Shown: positions 9,339-16,769 of the stretch, piece after piece
Numbering within the stretch: the first letter of the stretch is position 1
How the letters are laid out: each line of letters starts with the position of its first letter
Origin: Catellatospora bangladeshensis
GTDB taxonomy: Bacteria; Actinomycetota; Actinomycetes; Mycobacteriales; Micromonosporaceae
Reading direction: 5' to 3'
DNA length: 64,000 nucleotides
Assembly (NCBI RefSeq): GCF_016862575.1
Contig: NZ_BONF01000011.1
Span: 248,001-312,000, forward strand
Position numbers and translations under genes: made by a program
Notes under the pieces: model-generated
The model's database searches: none
Told to the model about the DNA's origin: nothing
The model's input: only the letters and a program-made list of their open reading frames with translations

Positions 9339-10259
9339 TCAGGTGCCGGACCGGGCGGCGGCGATACGGGCGGCGCCCACCTCGCCCGGGCCCGCGGTGA
9401 CCGTGGCGGTGCCGGGCAGGTGGTGGGCCAGCAGCCGGATCACCGCCTCGCGCACCGGGCGGGAGCCGCCCAGCACGCTGCCCGCCAGCACCACCGGGCC
9501 GTCCGCGTGCACCTCCACGACGGTGTCCACCAGGTGCGCGGCACAGCGTTCGACAAGCGCGGCGGCCTGCGGGTCGCCGGCCTCGGCGGCCTCGGTGACC
9601 AGGGGCGCGAGCCGGGACAGGTGGCGCGGCTCCTGGTCGTGCAGCGCGCCGATCAGGTCGTCGGCGGCCTGCCGGGACGCGGCGGCAGGCAGCACGCCGA
9701 GCACGGCCGTCGCGACGGCGCGGGTCAGGTGCCCCTCGGGGACGCGGGAGTACAGCTCACGGGCAGTCAGCGCGGCCGCCTCGCGGCCCAGCCAGAACCC
9801 GGAGCCCAGATCGCCGAGCAGCCAGCCGATGCCGTCCGCGCTCGCCGTCATCACCCCGTGCTCGATGCGCGCCGCGATCGCCCCGGTGCCGGAGATCAGC
9901 ACCGTGCCGCGCGGCTCGGGCGTGCCGGCGGCGTACGCCACCTCGACATCACCGACCGGCCGCACCGGCACCAGAAGCCCCAGCTCCGCAAAGGCGGTCT
10001 CATAGGCGGACGCAACGGCGGGGTCGGTGAACCGGCCGGTCCCCGCGATGCCCATCACCGCACAGCGCACCTCAGCAGGGTCGAGGCCGGTCAGGGCCGC
10101 CCGGACGGCGTCCGACACCGCGGCCACGGCCTCGGGCAGCGGCACCGAGACCGGGTTGCCGGCGCCCGCGCGGCCGAAGCCGGCGCGGGCGCCGTCGAGC
10201 GTGGTGATCAGCGCCCGTGACGACGTGCCGCCGACGTCGAGGCCGAGGACGAGGGTCAC
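9339..10259 (-). CDS. BadF/BadG-type sugar kinase, probable N-acetylglucosamine kinase
   Basis: 306 residues from GTG at 10259, chosen for the AAAGGA ribosome site 9 nt upstream. The ASKHA ATPase fold is clear: phosphate-1 loop LGLDVGGTSSRALI at the N-terminus, phosphate-2/adenosine motifs VLISGTGAIAAR and GIGWLLGDLGSGFWLGREA, and VVLAGSVLGGSRPV near the end. Members of this family phosphorylate GlcNAc in the cytoplasm. Its place as the last gene of an RpiR-SIS-NgcEFG operon supports GlcNAc (or GlcNAc released from chitobiose) as substrate. Only 42 nt separate it from the GH16 gene, so it is cotranscribed. Confidence 0.88.
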   Translation of the reverse strand: MTLVLGLDVGGTSSRALITTLDGARAGFGRAGAGNPVSVPLPEAVAAVSDAVRAALTGLDPAEVRCAVMGIAGTGRFTDPAVASAYETAFAELGLLVPVRPVGDVEVAYAAGTPEPRGTVLISGTGAIAARIEHGVMTASADGIGWLLGDLGSGFWLGREAAALTARELYSRVPEGHLTRAVATAVLGVLPAAASRQAADDLIGALHDQEPRHLSRLAPLVTEAAEAGDPQAAALVERCAAHLVDTVVEVHADGPVVLAGSVLGGSRPVREAVIRLLAHHLPGTATVTAGPGEVGAARIAAARSGT

Positions 10260-10301
10260 GGGCGCTGATCCTTTCACTTCATCGGGACCGGGTCGACTGC
10301 G

Positions 10302-11528
10302 TCAGCAGCGGCCCAGGTCCTCCCACTGCACGGTCCAGCCGGGCTCGCTGCCCTGAGTCCACCACTTGGCGCGCCACAGGTGCACGCCGTCGCCGGACTT
10401 CGGGCCGCTGGGGTTGCCGTTGGCGCTGCGCTCCCACTTGACCTGCTGGCCGGTGGTGTAGACGCCGCTGATCGTCCAGGTCGCCGCGTTGGCGCAGCCG
10501 GTGCCGCCGGTCGGCGGGGCCGACGGGGACGGCGAGCTGCTCGGCGGGGCCGAGGGCGACGACGAGGGCGGGGTGCTCGGGCCGGTAGACGGCGAGGCGG
10601 TGGGGCAGGTGCCGCCGCCGGTGCCGACGGTGTCGGTGTGCGCCACGTTCTGCGCCCGGTACGAGCCGACACGGGTGTTGACCTGCGCCGGGGTGAGCAC
10701 CTCGTTCTGCGAGTACAGCACGTAGTCGACCTGCTGGCGGTAGGTCGACATGCCGCCGGTGTGCGCGGCCGCGTCGATGAACCACAGGTTGAAGTTGATC
10801 GACATGTTCGTCTCGGGGTAGTAGATGCCGCTGTGGTCGGCGACCAGGTTCCCGTCGATGTAGTACTTCACGTGCCCGGCCGAGACCGTGAACACGAGGT
10901 CGTGCCAGCCCGCGAACGACTGCCGCTGCTCGCCGTGGGCGTTGACGGCCTCCCACGGGTCGGGGCGGTAGGTCTCCCACGTGGTCTCGTACATGATGTT
11001 CGACGGCTCGCCCCACCCGCCGTTGGGCAGGTACTCGAAGTCGATCTCGCCGTAGTTCGGGTCCATCGGGGCGGCCAGCGGGGTGATGGTGAAGAACGTC
11101 TCCACCAGGTGGTCGCCGTCGTTGCCGGAGACCGGCGCGTCGGTGAACTTGACCCGCGCGGCGTAGGTGCCCTCGAAGAACTTCTGCTGGTGGTACAGCT
11201 CCGCCTGGCTGGTGCCGCCGGCCGTGCCGTCGGTGGACGCCTGCAGCTGCAGGGACTTGGCGCCGTCCACGGTCGGGAACGAGACGTTGCTGGTCGGCCA
11301 GGAGGCACCGGGGATGCCGGGGCCGCCGGAGTAGGTGCGCACCGTCCAGCCGCGCTGCTGGATCAGCGGATCGCTCGGCCCGCTGTAGCTGAAATCGTCG
11401 AACAGGGCGTTGCAGGTGGCCGCCGCGGCGGACGCGGTGGTGCCCGCGGTGAGCGCGACCAGCGTGCCGGCGGTGAGCGCCAGTGCGGTGGCGCCGAGCG
11501 CGGCGACGATGGGACGTCGGAGGGACAC
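10302..11528 (-). CDS. Secreted GH16 glycoside hydrolase with CBM5/12-type chitin-binding domain
   Basis: 408 residues from GTG at 11528 with GAAAGGAG upstream. Order: signal peptide (1-34, ending TASAAA), GH16 beta-jelly-roll catalytic domain (about 40-285), Ser/Pro linker (about 308-342) and a C-terminal chitin-binding module (about 345-408; WTISGVYTTGQQVKWE, AKWWTQGSEPG). The GH16 catalytic motif E-I-D-F-E is intact at residues 161-165 (nucleophile E161, acid/base E165). GH16 enzymes usually cleave beta-1,3- or beta-1,3/1,4-glucans. A GH16 core on a chitin-binding module fits attack on fungal walls, where chitin and glucan are interwoven. It is embedded between the GlcNAc importer and kinase genes. 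Confidence 0.9.
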   Translation of the reverse strand: MSLRRPIVAALGATALALTAGTLVALTAGTTASAAAATCNALFDDFSYSGPSDPLIQQRGWTVRTYSGGPGIPGASWPTSNVSFPTVDGAKSLQLQASTDGTAGGTSQAELYHQQKFFEGTYAARVKFTDAPVSGNDGDHLVETFFTITPLAAPMDPNYGEIDFEYLPNGGWGEPSNIMYETTWETYRPDPWEAVNAHGEQRQSFAGWHDLVFTVSAGHVKYYIDGNLVADHSGIYYPETNMSINFNLWFIDAAAHTGGMSTYRQQVDYVLYSQNEVLTPAQVNTRVGSYRAQNVAHTDTVGTGGGTCPTASPSTGPSTPPSSSPSAPPSSSPSPSAPPTGGTGCANAATWTISGVYTTGQQVKWERSANGNPSGPKSGDGVHLWRAKWWTQGSEPGWTVQWEDLGRC

Positions 11529-11570
11529 TTGTTTCTCCTTTCGGGGTGGCGGACTACGGTGGGTGGCACC

Positions 11571-11605
11571 CCCGGGTGCGCCGCGTGAGAGGCGGCGCAC
11601 CCGGG
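11571..11605 (-). terminator. Very strong 14-bp hairpin inside the amino-sugar operon
   Basis: CCCGGGTGCGCCGC (11571-11584), 7-nt loop, perfect complement at 11592-11605. It lies in the 202-nt gap between ngcG (ends 11731) and the GH16 gene (starts 11528), 43 nt upstream of the GH16 start. It may be a partial terminator or an mRNA-stabilising hairpin that uncouples hydrolase from transporter expression. Confidence 0.65.
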
Positions 11606-11730
11606 GCCTGGTGCCCCGTGGGTCCGTTGGTGCGGGAGGTGCCTTCTTGCGGGCACGGTCGAGCACGCCGAGAAGCACGTTCTCCCCGAGTTCGGCGTCT
11701 GCGCCCGCCCGTGCGGTCTGTGGTGTGGTG

Positions 11731-12540
11731 TTACTTGAGGGCGCCGGAGGTCAGCCCGGCGCGGATCTGCCGCTGGAAGAAGACGTACGCGAGCAGCACC
11801 GGCAGGATCGCGATGACCAGCCCGGCGAACAGGCCGCTCCAGTCGCTGCGGTAGCCCTGGCTCACTGCCAGCTCGGCGAGGCCCTGAGCCAGGACGTAGT
11901 GGTCCGGGTCCGGGTTGAGCACCTTCGGCAGCAGGTACTGGTTCCACAGGCCGAGGAAGTTGAAGATGCCCACGCTGACCATGCCCGGCCGGGCCATCGG
12001 CAGCATGACCTTGAAGAACACCCCGGCGTGCGAGGCGCCGTCGATGAACGCGGCCTCGGCGACCGCGCCCGGCAGCGAGCGGAAGAACCCGTGCAGGAAG
12101 AACACGGTGAACGGCAGGGCGTACGCGGCGTACACGAGGATCAGCCCGTGGTACGTGCCGAGCAAACCGAGGTTGTCCACCACGAAGAACAGCGGCACCA
12201 GCGCGAGGAACACCGGGAACAGCATCCCCGCCACCAGCAGGTAGTAGATGAACCGGTTGCCCGGGAACTCGTAGCGGGCCAGGCAGTACGCCGTCAGCGC
12301 GCCGAGCAGCATGGTCAGCGCGAGCGCGCCGCCCACCACGATCAGCGTGTTGAGCAGGTACTGCCCGATCGAGGCCTGGTCCCAGGCGCGGGACCAGTTG
12401 TCGAACCGGAGCTCGGCCGGCGGCGTCCACGGGCTGTCGAAGATCTCCGCGTCGGTCTTGAACGACGACATGAAGGCCCACAGCAGCGGCAGCGTCACCA
12501 GCGCGGCCCACAGCGTCAGCACGGCGTGCTTGATCCTCAT
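11731..12540 (-). CDS. ngcG: Sugar ABC transporter inner-membrane permease (NgcG-like)
   Basis: 269 residues. MalG-type permease of the CUT1 carbohydrate importers: six predicted helices, N-terminal HAVLTLWAALVTLPLLWAFMSSF, and the cytoplasmic EAA loop EAAFIDGASHAGVFFKVMLP that docks the ATPase. It overlaps the ngcF gene by 4 nt (ATGA). No ATP-binding subunit is encoded nearby, as expected for actinobacterial CUT1 systems that share a distant MsiK ATPase. The substrate call (GlcNAc/chitobiose) rests on the strongly NgcE-like binding protein and the flanking genes. Confidence 0.9.
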   Translation of the reverse strand: MRIKHAVLTLWAALVTLPLLWAFMSSFKTDAEIFDSPWTPPAELRFDNWSRAWDQASIGQYLLNTLIVVGGALALTMLLGALTAYCLARYEFPGNRFIYYLLVAGMLFPVFLALVPLFFVVDNLGLLGTYHGLILVYAAYALPFTVFFLHGFFRSLPGAVAEAAFIDGASHAGVFFKVMLPMARPGMVSVGIFNFLGLWNQYLLPKVLNPDPDHYVLAQGLAELAVSQGYRSDWSGLFAGLVIAILPVLLAYVFFQRQIRAGLTSGALK

Positions 12541-13412
12541 GCCAGCTCCACCCGCTCCCGCTTGGTGACCCGCAGCAGCAGCACCGCGATGGACAGGGTG
12601 AGGAAGAAGATCGCCACCCCCATGGCCGAGGCGTAGCCGAACTTCCCGAAGGCGAACGCGGTCCGGTAGAGGCCCAGCCCCATCACCTCGGTGCTGTTGT
12701 CCGGGCCGCCCGGCCCGACCGTCATGATCTGGACCAGGGCGAACCCGTCCAGCGCCGCGATGCCCAGGTAGATCCAGCCGACCTGCACGCTCTCCCAGAT
12801 CAGCGGGAGCGTGATCCGCCGGAACACGGTCACCGGCCCGGCCCCGTCGATGGCCGCGGCCTCGACGATGTCCTCCGGCACCGACTCCATCGCAGCCGAG
12901 AACAGCACCACGTAGAAGCCGACCGACGACCAGATCAGCACGATCATCACGCACCACAGCGCCAGGTCCGGCTCGGCCAGCCACGAGCGCCGCCACGAGT
13001 CCAGGCCCACCGCCGACAGCGCCCCGTTGAGCAGGCCGCTGTTGGGGGTGTACACGAACTGCCAGAGCACCGCGATGATCGCGACGCTGAGCAGCTGCGG
13101 GAAGAAGTACACCACCCGGTACACCCTGGTGCCCTTGGTCGCGGCGGCCAGCGCCAGCGCGATCGCGATGACGGCCAGCGGCACGACAAGCAGCATCAGC
13201 CCGTTGTGGCGCAGCCCCGCCAGGAACAGCGGGTCACTCCACAGCCTGCCGAAGTTGTCCAGCCCGGTGAACTCCGGGGCGCTGTCCACGCCGTTCCAGT
13301 TCGTGAACGCGAGCTGGAACGCCTGCAGGTACGGCGACAGGACGAACACGCCGTACAGCGCCAGGGGCACGATCAGCGCCCCCACCAGGAACCGGTACTT
13401 GCCGTGCCGCAT
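12537..13412 (-). CDS. ngcF: Sugar ABC transporter inner-membrane permease (NgcF-like)
   Basis: 291 residues, MalF-type CUT1 permease. The N-terminus (YRFLVGALIVPLALYGVFVL) and the loop LAFTNWNGVDSAPEFTGLDN are typical. The EAA motif is EAAAIDGAGPVTVFRRITLP, with about six transmembrane helices. It begins 6 nt after the stop of the binding-protein gene and overlaps ngcG by 4 nt, so the three are translationally coupled. It should form a heterodimeric channel with NgcG, with ATP supplied by an unlinked MsiK-type subunit. Confidence 0.9.
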   Translation of the reverse strand: MRHGKYRFLVGALIVPLALYGVFVLSPYLQAFQLAFTNWNGVDSAPEFTGLDNFGRLWSDPLFLAGLRHNGLMLLVVPLAVIAIALALAAATKGTRVYRVVYFFPQLLSVAIIAVLWQFVYTPNSGLLNGALSAVGLDSWRRSWLAEPDLALWCVMIVLIWSSVGFYVVLFSAAMESVPEDIVEAAAIDGAGPVTVFRRITLPLIWESVQVGWIYLGIAALDGFALVQIMTVGPGGPDNSTEVMGLGLYRTAFAFGKFGYASAMGVAIFFLTLSIAVLLLRVTKRERVELA

Positions 13413-13418
13413 GGCCCC

Positions 13419-14810
13419 TCACCGCTTGTGCTTGACGATGGAGCTGTCCTTGGCGACCGCGTCGGCGGCCTTCTGCACGCGCTCGGCCCACTGCTGCGGG
13501 TTGATGCGCTTGGTGGCCAGCTCGCCCGTCGCGTCGTCGACCGCCTTCGACAGCGGCGCGTACCAGGTGCGGAACTTGTAGCTGAACACGTTCGGGCCGG
13601 CCGCCTTGACCGCCTCGGCCACCGAGCCCAGGCCGCTGGTCAGGGTGAGCCCGTCGGTGGCGCCGGTGACCACCGGCAGCGCCTTGGCGCTCTCGGCGAA
13701 GCCGCGCGCGACCTGCTTGGAGAACAGGTAGCGCAGGAACTCCAGACCGCCCTGCGGGTTCTTGGCCTTCGCGGGCACCAGGAACGACTCGCTGCTGGCG
13801 GCCATCACCGCGCCGTTGGGCAGCTTGTCCGAGCTGGTCAGCGCGGGCACGGTCGCCATGACCATGTCGAACCCGGCCGGGGTGACCTGCTGCTGCTCGC
13901 CCTCCAGCCAGGAGCCGCACGGGATGAACGCCACCTGGCCCTTGCACCACGCGTTCTGCGCCTCGGTGTGGGACAGGCCCTCCGAGCCGGGCAGGATGTG
14001 CCCGCGTACCGCGAGCTGGTGGATCGCCTCCGCGGCGGCCACGACGGCGGGCTGCTGCCACGCCCCGGCCTCCAGGTTGTCGATCGCCTTGACCGCCTCG
14101 ACGCCGCCGGCCTTGGCGGCCATCGACAGCAGCGGGTCGTTCAGGTACTCCGGGTACTTGCCCTGCCAGGTCCAGGGGGCCAGACCGGCCTTCTTGATCT
14201 CGTCGTTGAGGGTGAGCATCTCCTCCCACGTCTTGGGGAAGGTCCACCCGTGCTTGGCGAACAGCGACTTGGAGTACCAGACGCCCCACAGCACCGACGA
14301 GTAGTTGAGCACCAGCGGCTTGCCGTCGAACGTGCCGTCCTCGATCACGCCCGGCATGAGCGTGTCGCGTACCTTCTTGCCCGGGTCGTCCACGGCCGGG
14401 GCGTCCAGCAGCTCGGTCAGGTCCTTCAGCTTGCCCGCCGAAACCAGGGTGGCCAGGTCGAGGCGGCCCGCGCCGCTGTTGTCGACCACGTCCGGCGGGC
14501 TGTCGGCCACGAACCGCGGCTGCAGCACCTCGCCCACGCCCTGGATGCCCTTGTGGTCGATGGCGACCTTCGGGTGCTTCTCCTTCAGCCGGGTCCCGGC
14601 GTCGATCGCGTACTGGTCGCCGTACCCACCCTTGAAGATCACCACTTCCAGGCCGGCGTCGGCCGGCACGCCCAGCGGGTTCTCCGCGCTGACGTCGCCC
14701 TTGCCCGCGCCCTCGTTATCGCCGCCACCACCGGTGGCGCAGGCGGCCAGCGTGGTGCTCGCCGCTGCGGCAGCCGCGCTGAGCAGCGCGCCGCGTCTTG
14801 TAAGGTTCAT
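13419..14810 (-). CDS. ngcE: N-acetylglucosamine/diacetylchitobiose-binding lipoprotein (NgcE-like)
   Basis: 463 residues from ATG at 14810 with GAAGGG upstream. The signal peptide carries paired Arg (NLTRRGALLS) and ends in a lipobox LAAC, so it is a membrane-tethered solute-binding lipoprotein, possibly Tat-exported. The mature sequence closely follows Streptomyces NgcE as I remember it: VVIFKGGYGDQY, NNSGAGRLD-like VVDNSGAGRLDLATL, VWYSKSLFAKHGWTFPKTWE, TWQGKYPEYLNDP, AFIPCGSWLE and the C-terminal DSSIVKHKR. NgcE captures GlcNAc and chitobiose outside the cell. Together with NgcF/G downstream it forms the importer of this operon. Confidence 0.9.
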   Translation of the reverse strand: MNLTRRGALLSAAAAAASTTLAACATGGGGDNEGAGKGDVSAENPLGVPADAGLEVVIFKGGYGDQYAIDAGTRLKEKHPKVAIDHKGIQGVGEVLQPRFVADSPPDVVDNSGAGRLDLATLVSAGKLKDLTELLDAPAVDDPGKKVRDTLMPGVIEDGTFDGKPLVLNYSSVLWGVWYSKSLFAKHGWTFPKTWEEMLTLNDEIKKAGLAPWTWQGKYPEYLNDPLLSMAAKAGGVEAVKAIDNLEAGAWQQPAVVAAAEAIHQLAVRGHILPGSEGLSHTEAQNAWCKGQVAFIPCGSWLEGEQQQVTPAGFDMVMATVPALTSSDKLPNGAVMAASSESFLVPAKAKNPQGGLEFLRYLFSKQVARGFAESAKALPVVTGATDGLTLTSGLGSVAEAVKAAGPNVFSYKFRTWYAPLSKAVDDATGELATKRINPQQWAERVQKAADAVAKDSSIVKHKR

Positions 14811-14844
14811 GATGTCGCCCTTCATGCACACAGGGGTTGATGGG

Positions 14845-15579
14845 TTAGGCGATACGCCGGATGCGCCCGGCGTATCGCGCTTCCAACTGCTGGTTGTGCT
14901 CATAGCCGCCGGCGATGTTGGCGGACAGGTAGATCGGCGGGGTCTGACCCGCCTCCTCCAGGCGCCGCACGACCTCGGTGACCACCATCTGGGCCAGCAC
15001 GGCCGCGGTCACCGACGACACGGCGCCGGACTGGTTGGGCATGATCACGTCGCCGTACGGGGCGCCGTTGTCCAGCACCACGTCGGCGATCTCGGACAGC
15101 CGCTTCCCGGACGGGTGGCGCGGCTGCGACTGCGCGGTGTGCGCCAGCGACGTCACCGCGATCAACTGGTGGCCCTTCTCCTTGATGAGCAGGGCCAGCT
15201 CGACCACCACCCCGTTGATGCCGGAGTTGGAGGCCAGCACGAACACGTCCGCGGGCTGGATCGGGGCCAGCTCGTAGAGCCGGTGCGCCACCTCGGTGCG
15301 CCGCTCCAGCAGCTGGTCCTCCAGCACCTCGCGCGGCTCGCCGCCCCACAGCACGATGTCGCGCAGCGCGATGCGGTTCGTCGGCACCAGGCCCCCGGCC
15401 CGGCCCGCGATCTCCATCGCGAGCGCCTCGGAGTGCCCGCTGCCGAACGCCTGCACCACGCCGCCCGCGTTCAGGCTCTCCGTGATCAGGTCGGCGGCCC
15501 GCTGCACGTTGGCGGCCTGCCCGGTGCCCACCTTGCCCACCAGCTCGGTGATGGCTTCCAGGTACGTCTGCGCGTTCAT
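14845..15579 (-). CDS. SIS-domain phosphosugar-binding protein (UPF0309 type)
   Basis: 244 residues from ATG at 15579. A single sugar-isomerase domain: ESLNAGGVVQAFGSGHSEAL near 40, then PADVFVLASNSGINGVVVEL near 115. This matches UPF0309 SIS proteins that sit next to GlcNAc transporters and kinases in actinobacteria. It probably binds or isomerises an amino-sugar phosphate such as GlcNAc-6-P, but no deaminase-type signature is visible, so the reaction is uncertain. It lies 34 nt upstream of ngcE and 40 nt downstream of the RpiR gene, within the operon. Confidence 0.87.
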   Translation of the reverse strand: MNAQTYLEAITELVGKVGTGQAANVQRAADLITESLNAGGVVQAFGSGHSEALAMEIAGRAGGLVPTNRIALRDIVLWGGEPREVLEDQLLERRTEVAHRLYELAPIQPADVFVLASNSGINGVVVELALLIKEKGHQLIAVTSLAHTAQSQPRHPSGKRLSEIADVVLDNGAPYGDVIMPNQSGAVSSVTAAVLAQMVVTEVVRRLEEAGQTPPIYLSANIAGGYEHNQQLEARYAGRIRRIA

Positions 15580-15619
15580 CTCGCTCCTCGTGTTGCTCGT
15601 GGGTTGGCCGCGCGGTCGC

Positions 15620-16534
15620 TCACTCGGCTGCGTCACCGCGCCGCGCGTGGCGGCGCCGGTGCGAGGTCGGCTCGTCGTGCAGCCGGTGTGCCTCCACCGC
15701 CCGCGCGGTGACCTCGAACGCCTCGGTGGTCCGCGCGTACGTCCGCTGCGCCACCGCGACGTAGATCAGATCGACGGCGACCAGCTGCCCGTGCAGCGCC
15801 GACAGCGCCGCCAGCCGGAACGTCGTCTCGTGCACCGCCGTGGTCAGCACCACGTCGGCGGCCTCGGCCAGCGGCGACTTGTCGAACGAGGTCACCGCGA
15901 CGGTCAGCGCGCCCTGCTCGGCCGCCTCCGCCAGCACCTCGATCACCTCACGGGTGCGGCCGCTGTGTGAGAAGCCGATCGCGACGTCGCCGGGGCCGAG
16001 CAGCGCCGCGTTGGTCAGCGCCTTGTGCGCGTCCAGACGGTGCCAGCAGGGCACCCGGATGCGCTCCAGCCGGAACTGCATCTCCTGCGCCGTGGTGCCG
16101 GAGCTGCCCAGCCCGAACAGCTCCACCCGCTGCGCGCCCGCGATCGCGTCGGCGACCCGCGCCACCTGGGTGAGGTCCAGCCGGGCCGCGGTCTCCTGGA
16201 TGGCGCGCGCGTCGGCGCTGGCGATCACGCCGAGCACGCGGTCCATCGGGTCGCCCGGCTCGATCTCGCGGTCGATGTCGGTCTCCCAGCGCGCCTGCGC
16301 CTCGCGCCCGCTCTCGGTCGCGATCGCCACCCGCAGCGCCGCGTACCCCCGGAAGCCCAGCACCCGGCAGAACCGCGTCACCGTGGCGGTGGAGGTCCCC
16401 GCGCGCTCGGCGAGGTCCACGATGGACGCCTGCGCCGCCAGCGCCGGGTCCTCCAGGATCTGCTCCGCCACCCGCTGCAGCGCGTCAGGCAGGTTCGGCA
16501 GCTCCATCCGCATACGACCGATGACACCCTGCAC
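15620..16534 (-). CDS. MurR/RpiR-family transcriptional regulator
   Basis: 304 residues from GTG at 16534 with GAAGGGGA upstream. The N-terminal HTH_6 domain (PDALQRVAEQILEDPALAAQ, then LAERAGTSTATVTRFCRVLG) is followed by a C-terminal SIS effector domain (RVELFGLGSSGTTAQEMQFR, VAIGFSHSGRTREVIEVL). RpiR proteins sense phosphosugars through the SIS domain. As first gene of the operon it likely autoregulates the whole RpiR-SIS-NgcEFG-GH16-kinase unit through the palindrome just upstream. The last about 25 residues are His/Arg-rich (SHRRRHARRGDAAE), an extra basic tail. Confidence 0.93.
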   Translation of the reverse strand: MQGVIGRMRMELPNLPDALQRVAEQILEDPALAAQASIVDLAERAGTSTATVTRFCRVLGFRGYAALRVAIATESGREAQARWETDIDREIEPGDPMDRVLGVIASADARAIQETAARLDLTQVARVADAIAGAQRVELFGLGSSGTTAQEMQFRLERIRVPCWHRLDAHKALTNAALLGPGDVAIGFSHSGRTREVIEVLAEAAEQGALTVAVTSFDKSPLAEAADVVLTTAVHETTFRLAALSALHGQLVAVDLIYVAVAQRTYARTTEAFEVTARAVEAHRLHDEPTSHRRRHARRGDAAE

Positions 16535-16569
16535 GTGAATTCCCCTTCACCACGATCCGTTGATGAAGA

Positions 16570-16621
16570 AAATTACGATCCACCGTCCACAGTGTCAATC
16601 CCTCACGTCAAAAATTTTGAC
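16570..16621 (-). promoter_or_regulatory. Promoter and probable RpiR operator of the amino-sugar operon
   Basis: On the minus strand TTGACA (16593-16598) is separated by 17 nt from TAATTT (16570-16575), a near-consensus housekeeping promoter. Immediately upstream is the palindrome GTCAAAAATTTTGAC (16607-16621), with perfect 7-bp arms, and an extra TTTTGA half site near 16650. A/T-rich TTTTGA palindromes are typical RpiR targets. This is the most AT-rich stretch in the region. Confidence 0.75.
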
Positions 16622-16675
16622 GCCCCCACCCTCCCAACCCCAGCAATAATTTTGATCACCCGGTCGCGTGTAGAC

Positions 16676-16757
16676 GAAGATCGCCCGACTTGCCTGGCAG
16701 GCGGGCGTATCTTGGGCGCGGATAAGCCCAGGTGCCAGGCAAGTCGGGCGATCATGG
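16676..16757. repeat. 75-bp GATC-to-GATC palindromic element, copy B
   Basis: Core 16679-16753, arms GATCGCCCGACTTGCCTGGC and its exact complement (21-bp perfect arms). Same orientation and length as copy A. It lies between the amino-sugar operon promoter and the 3' end of the glycosyltransferase gene. Confidence 0.85.
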
Positions 16758-16769
16758 CGCCCGCGGCGG

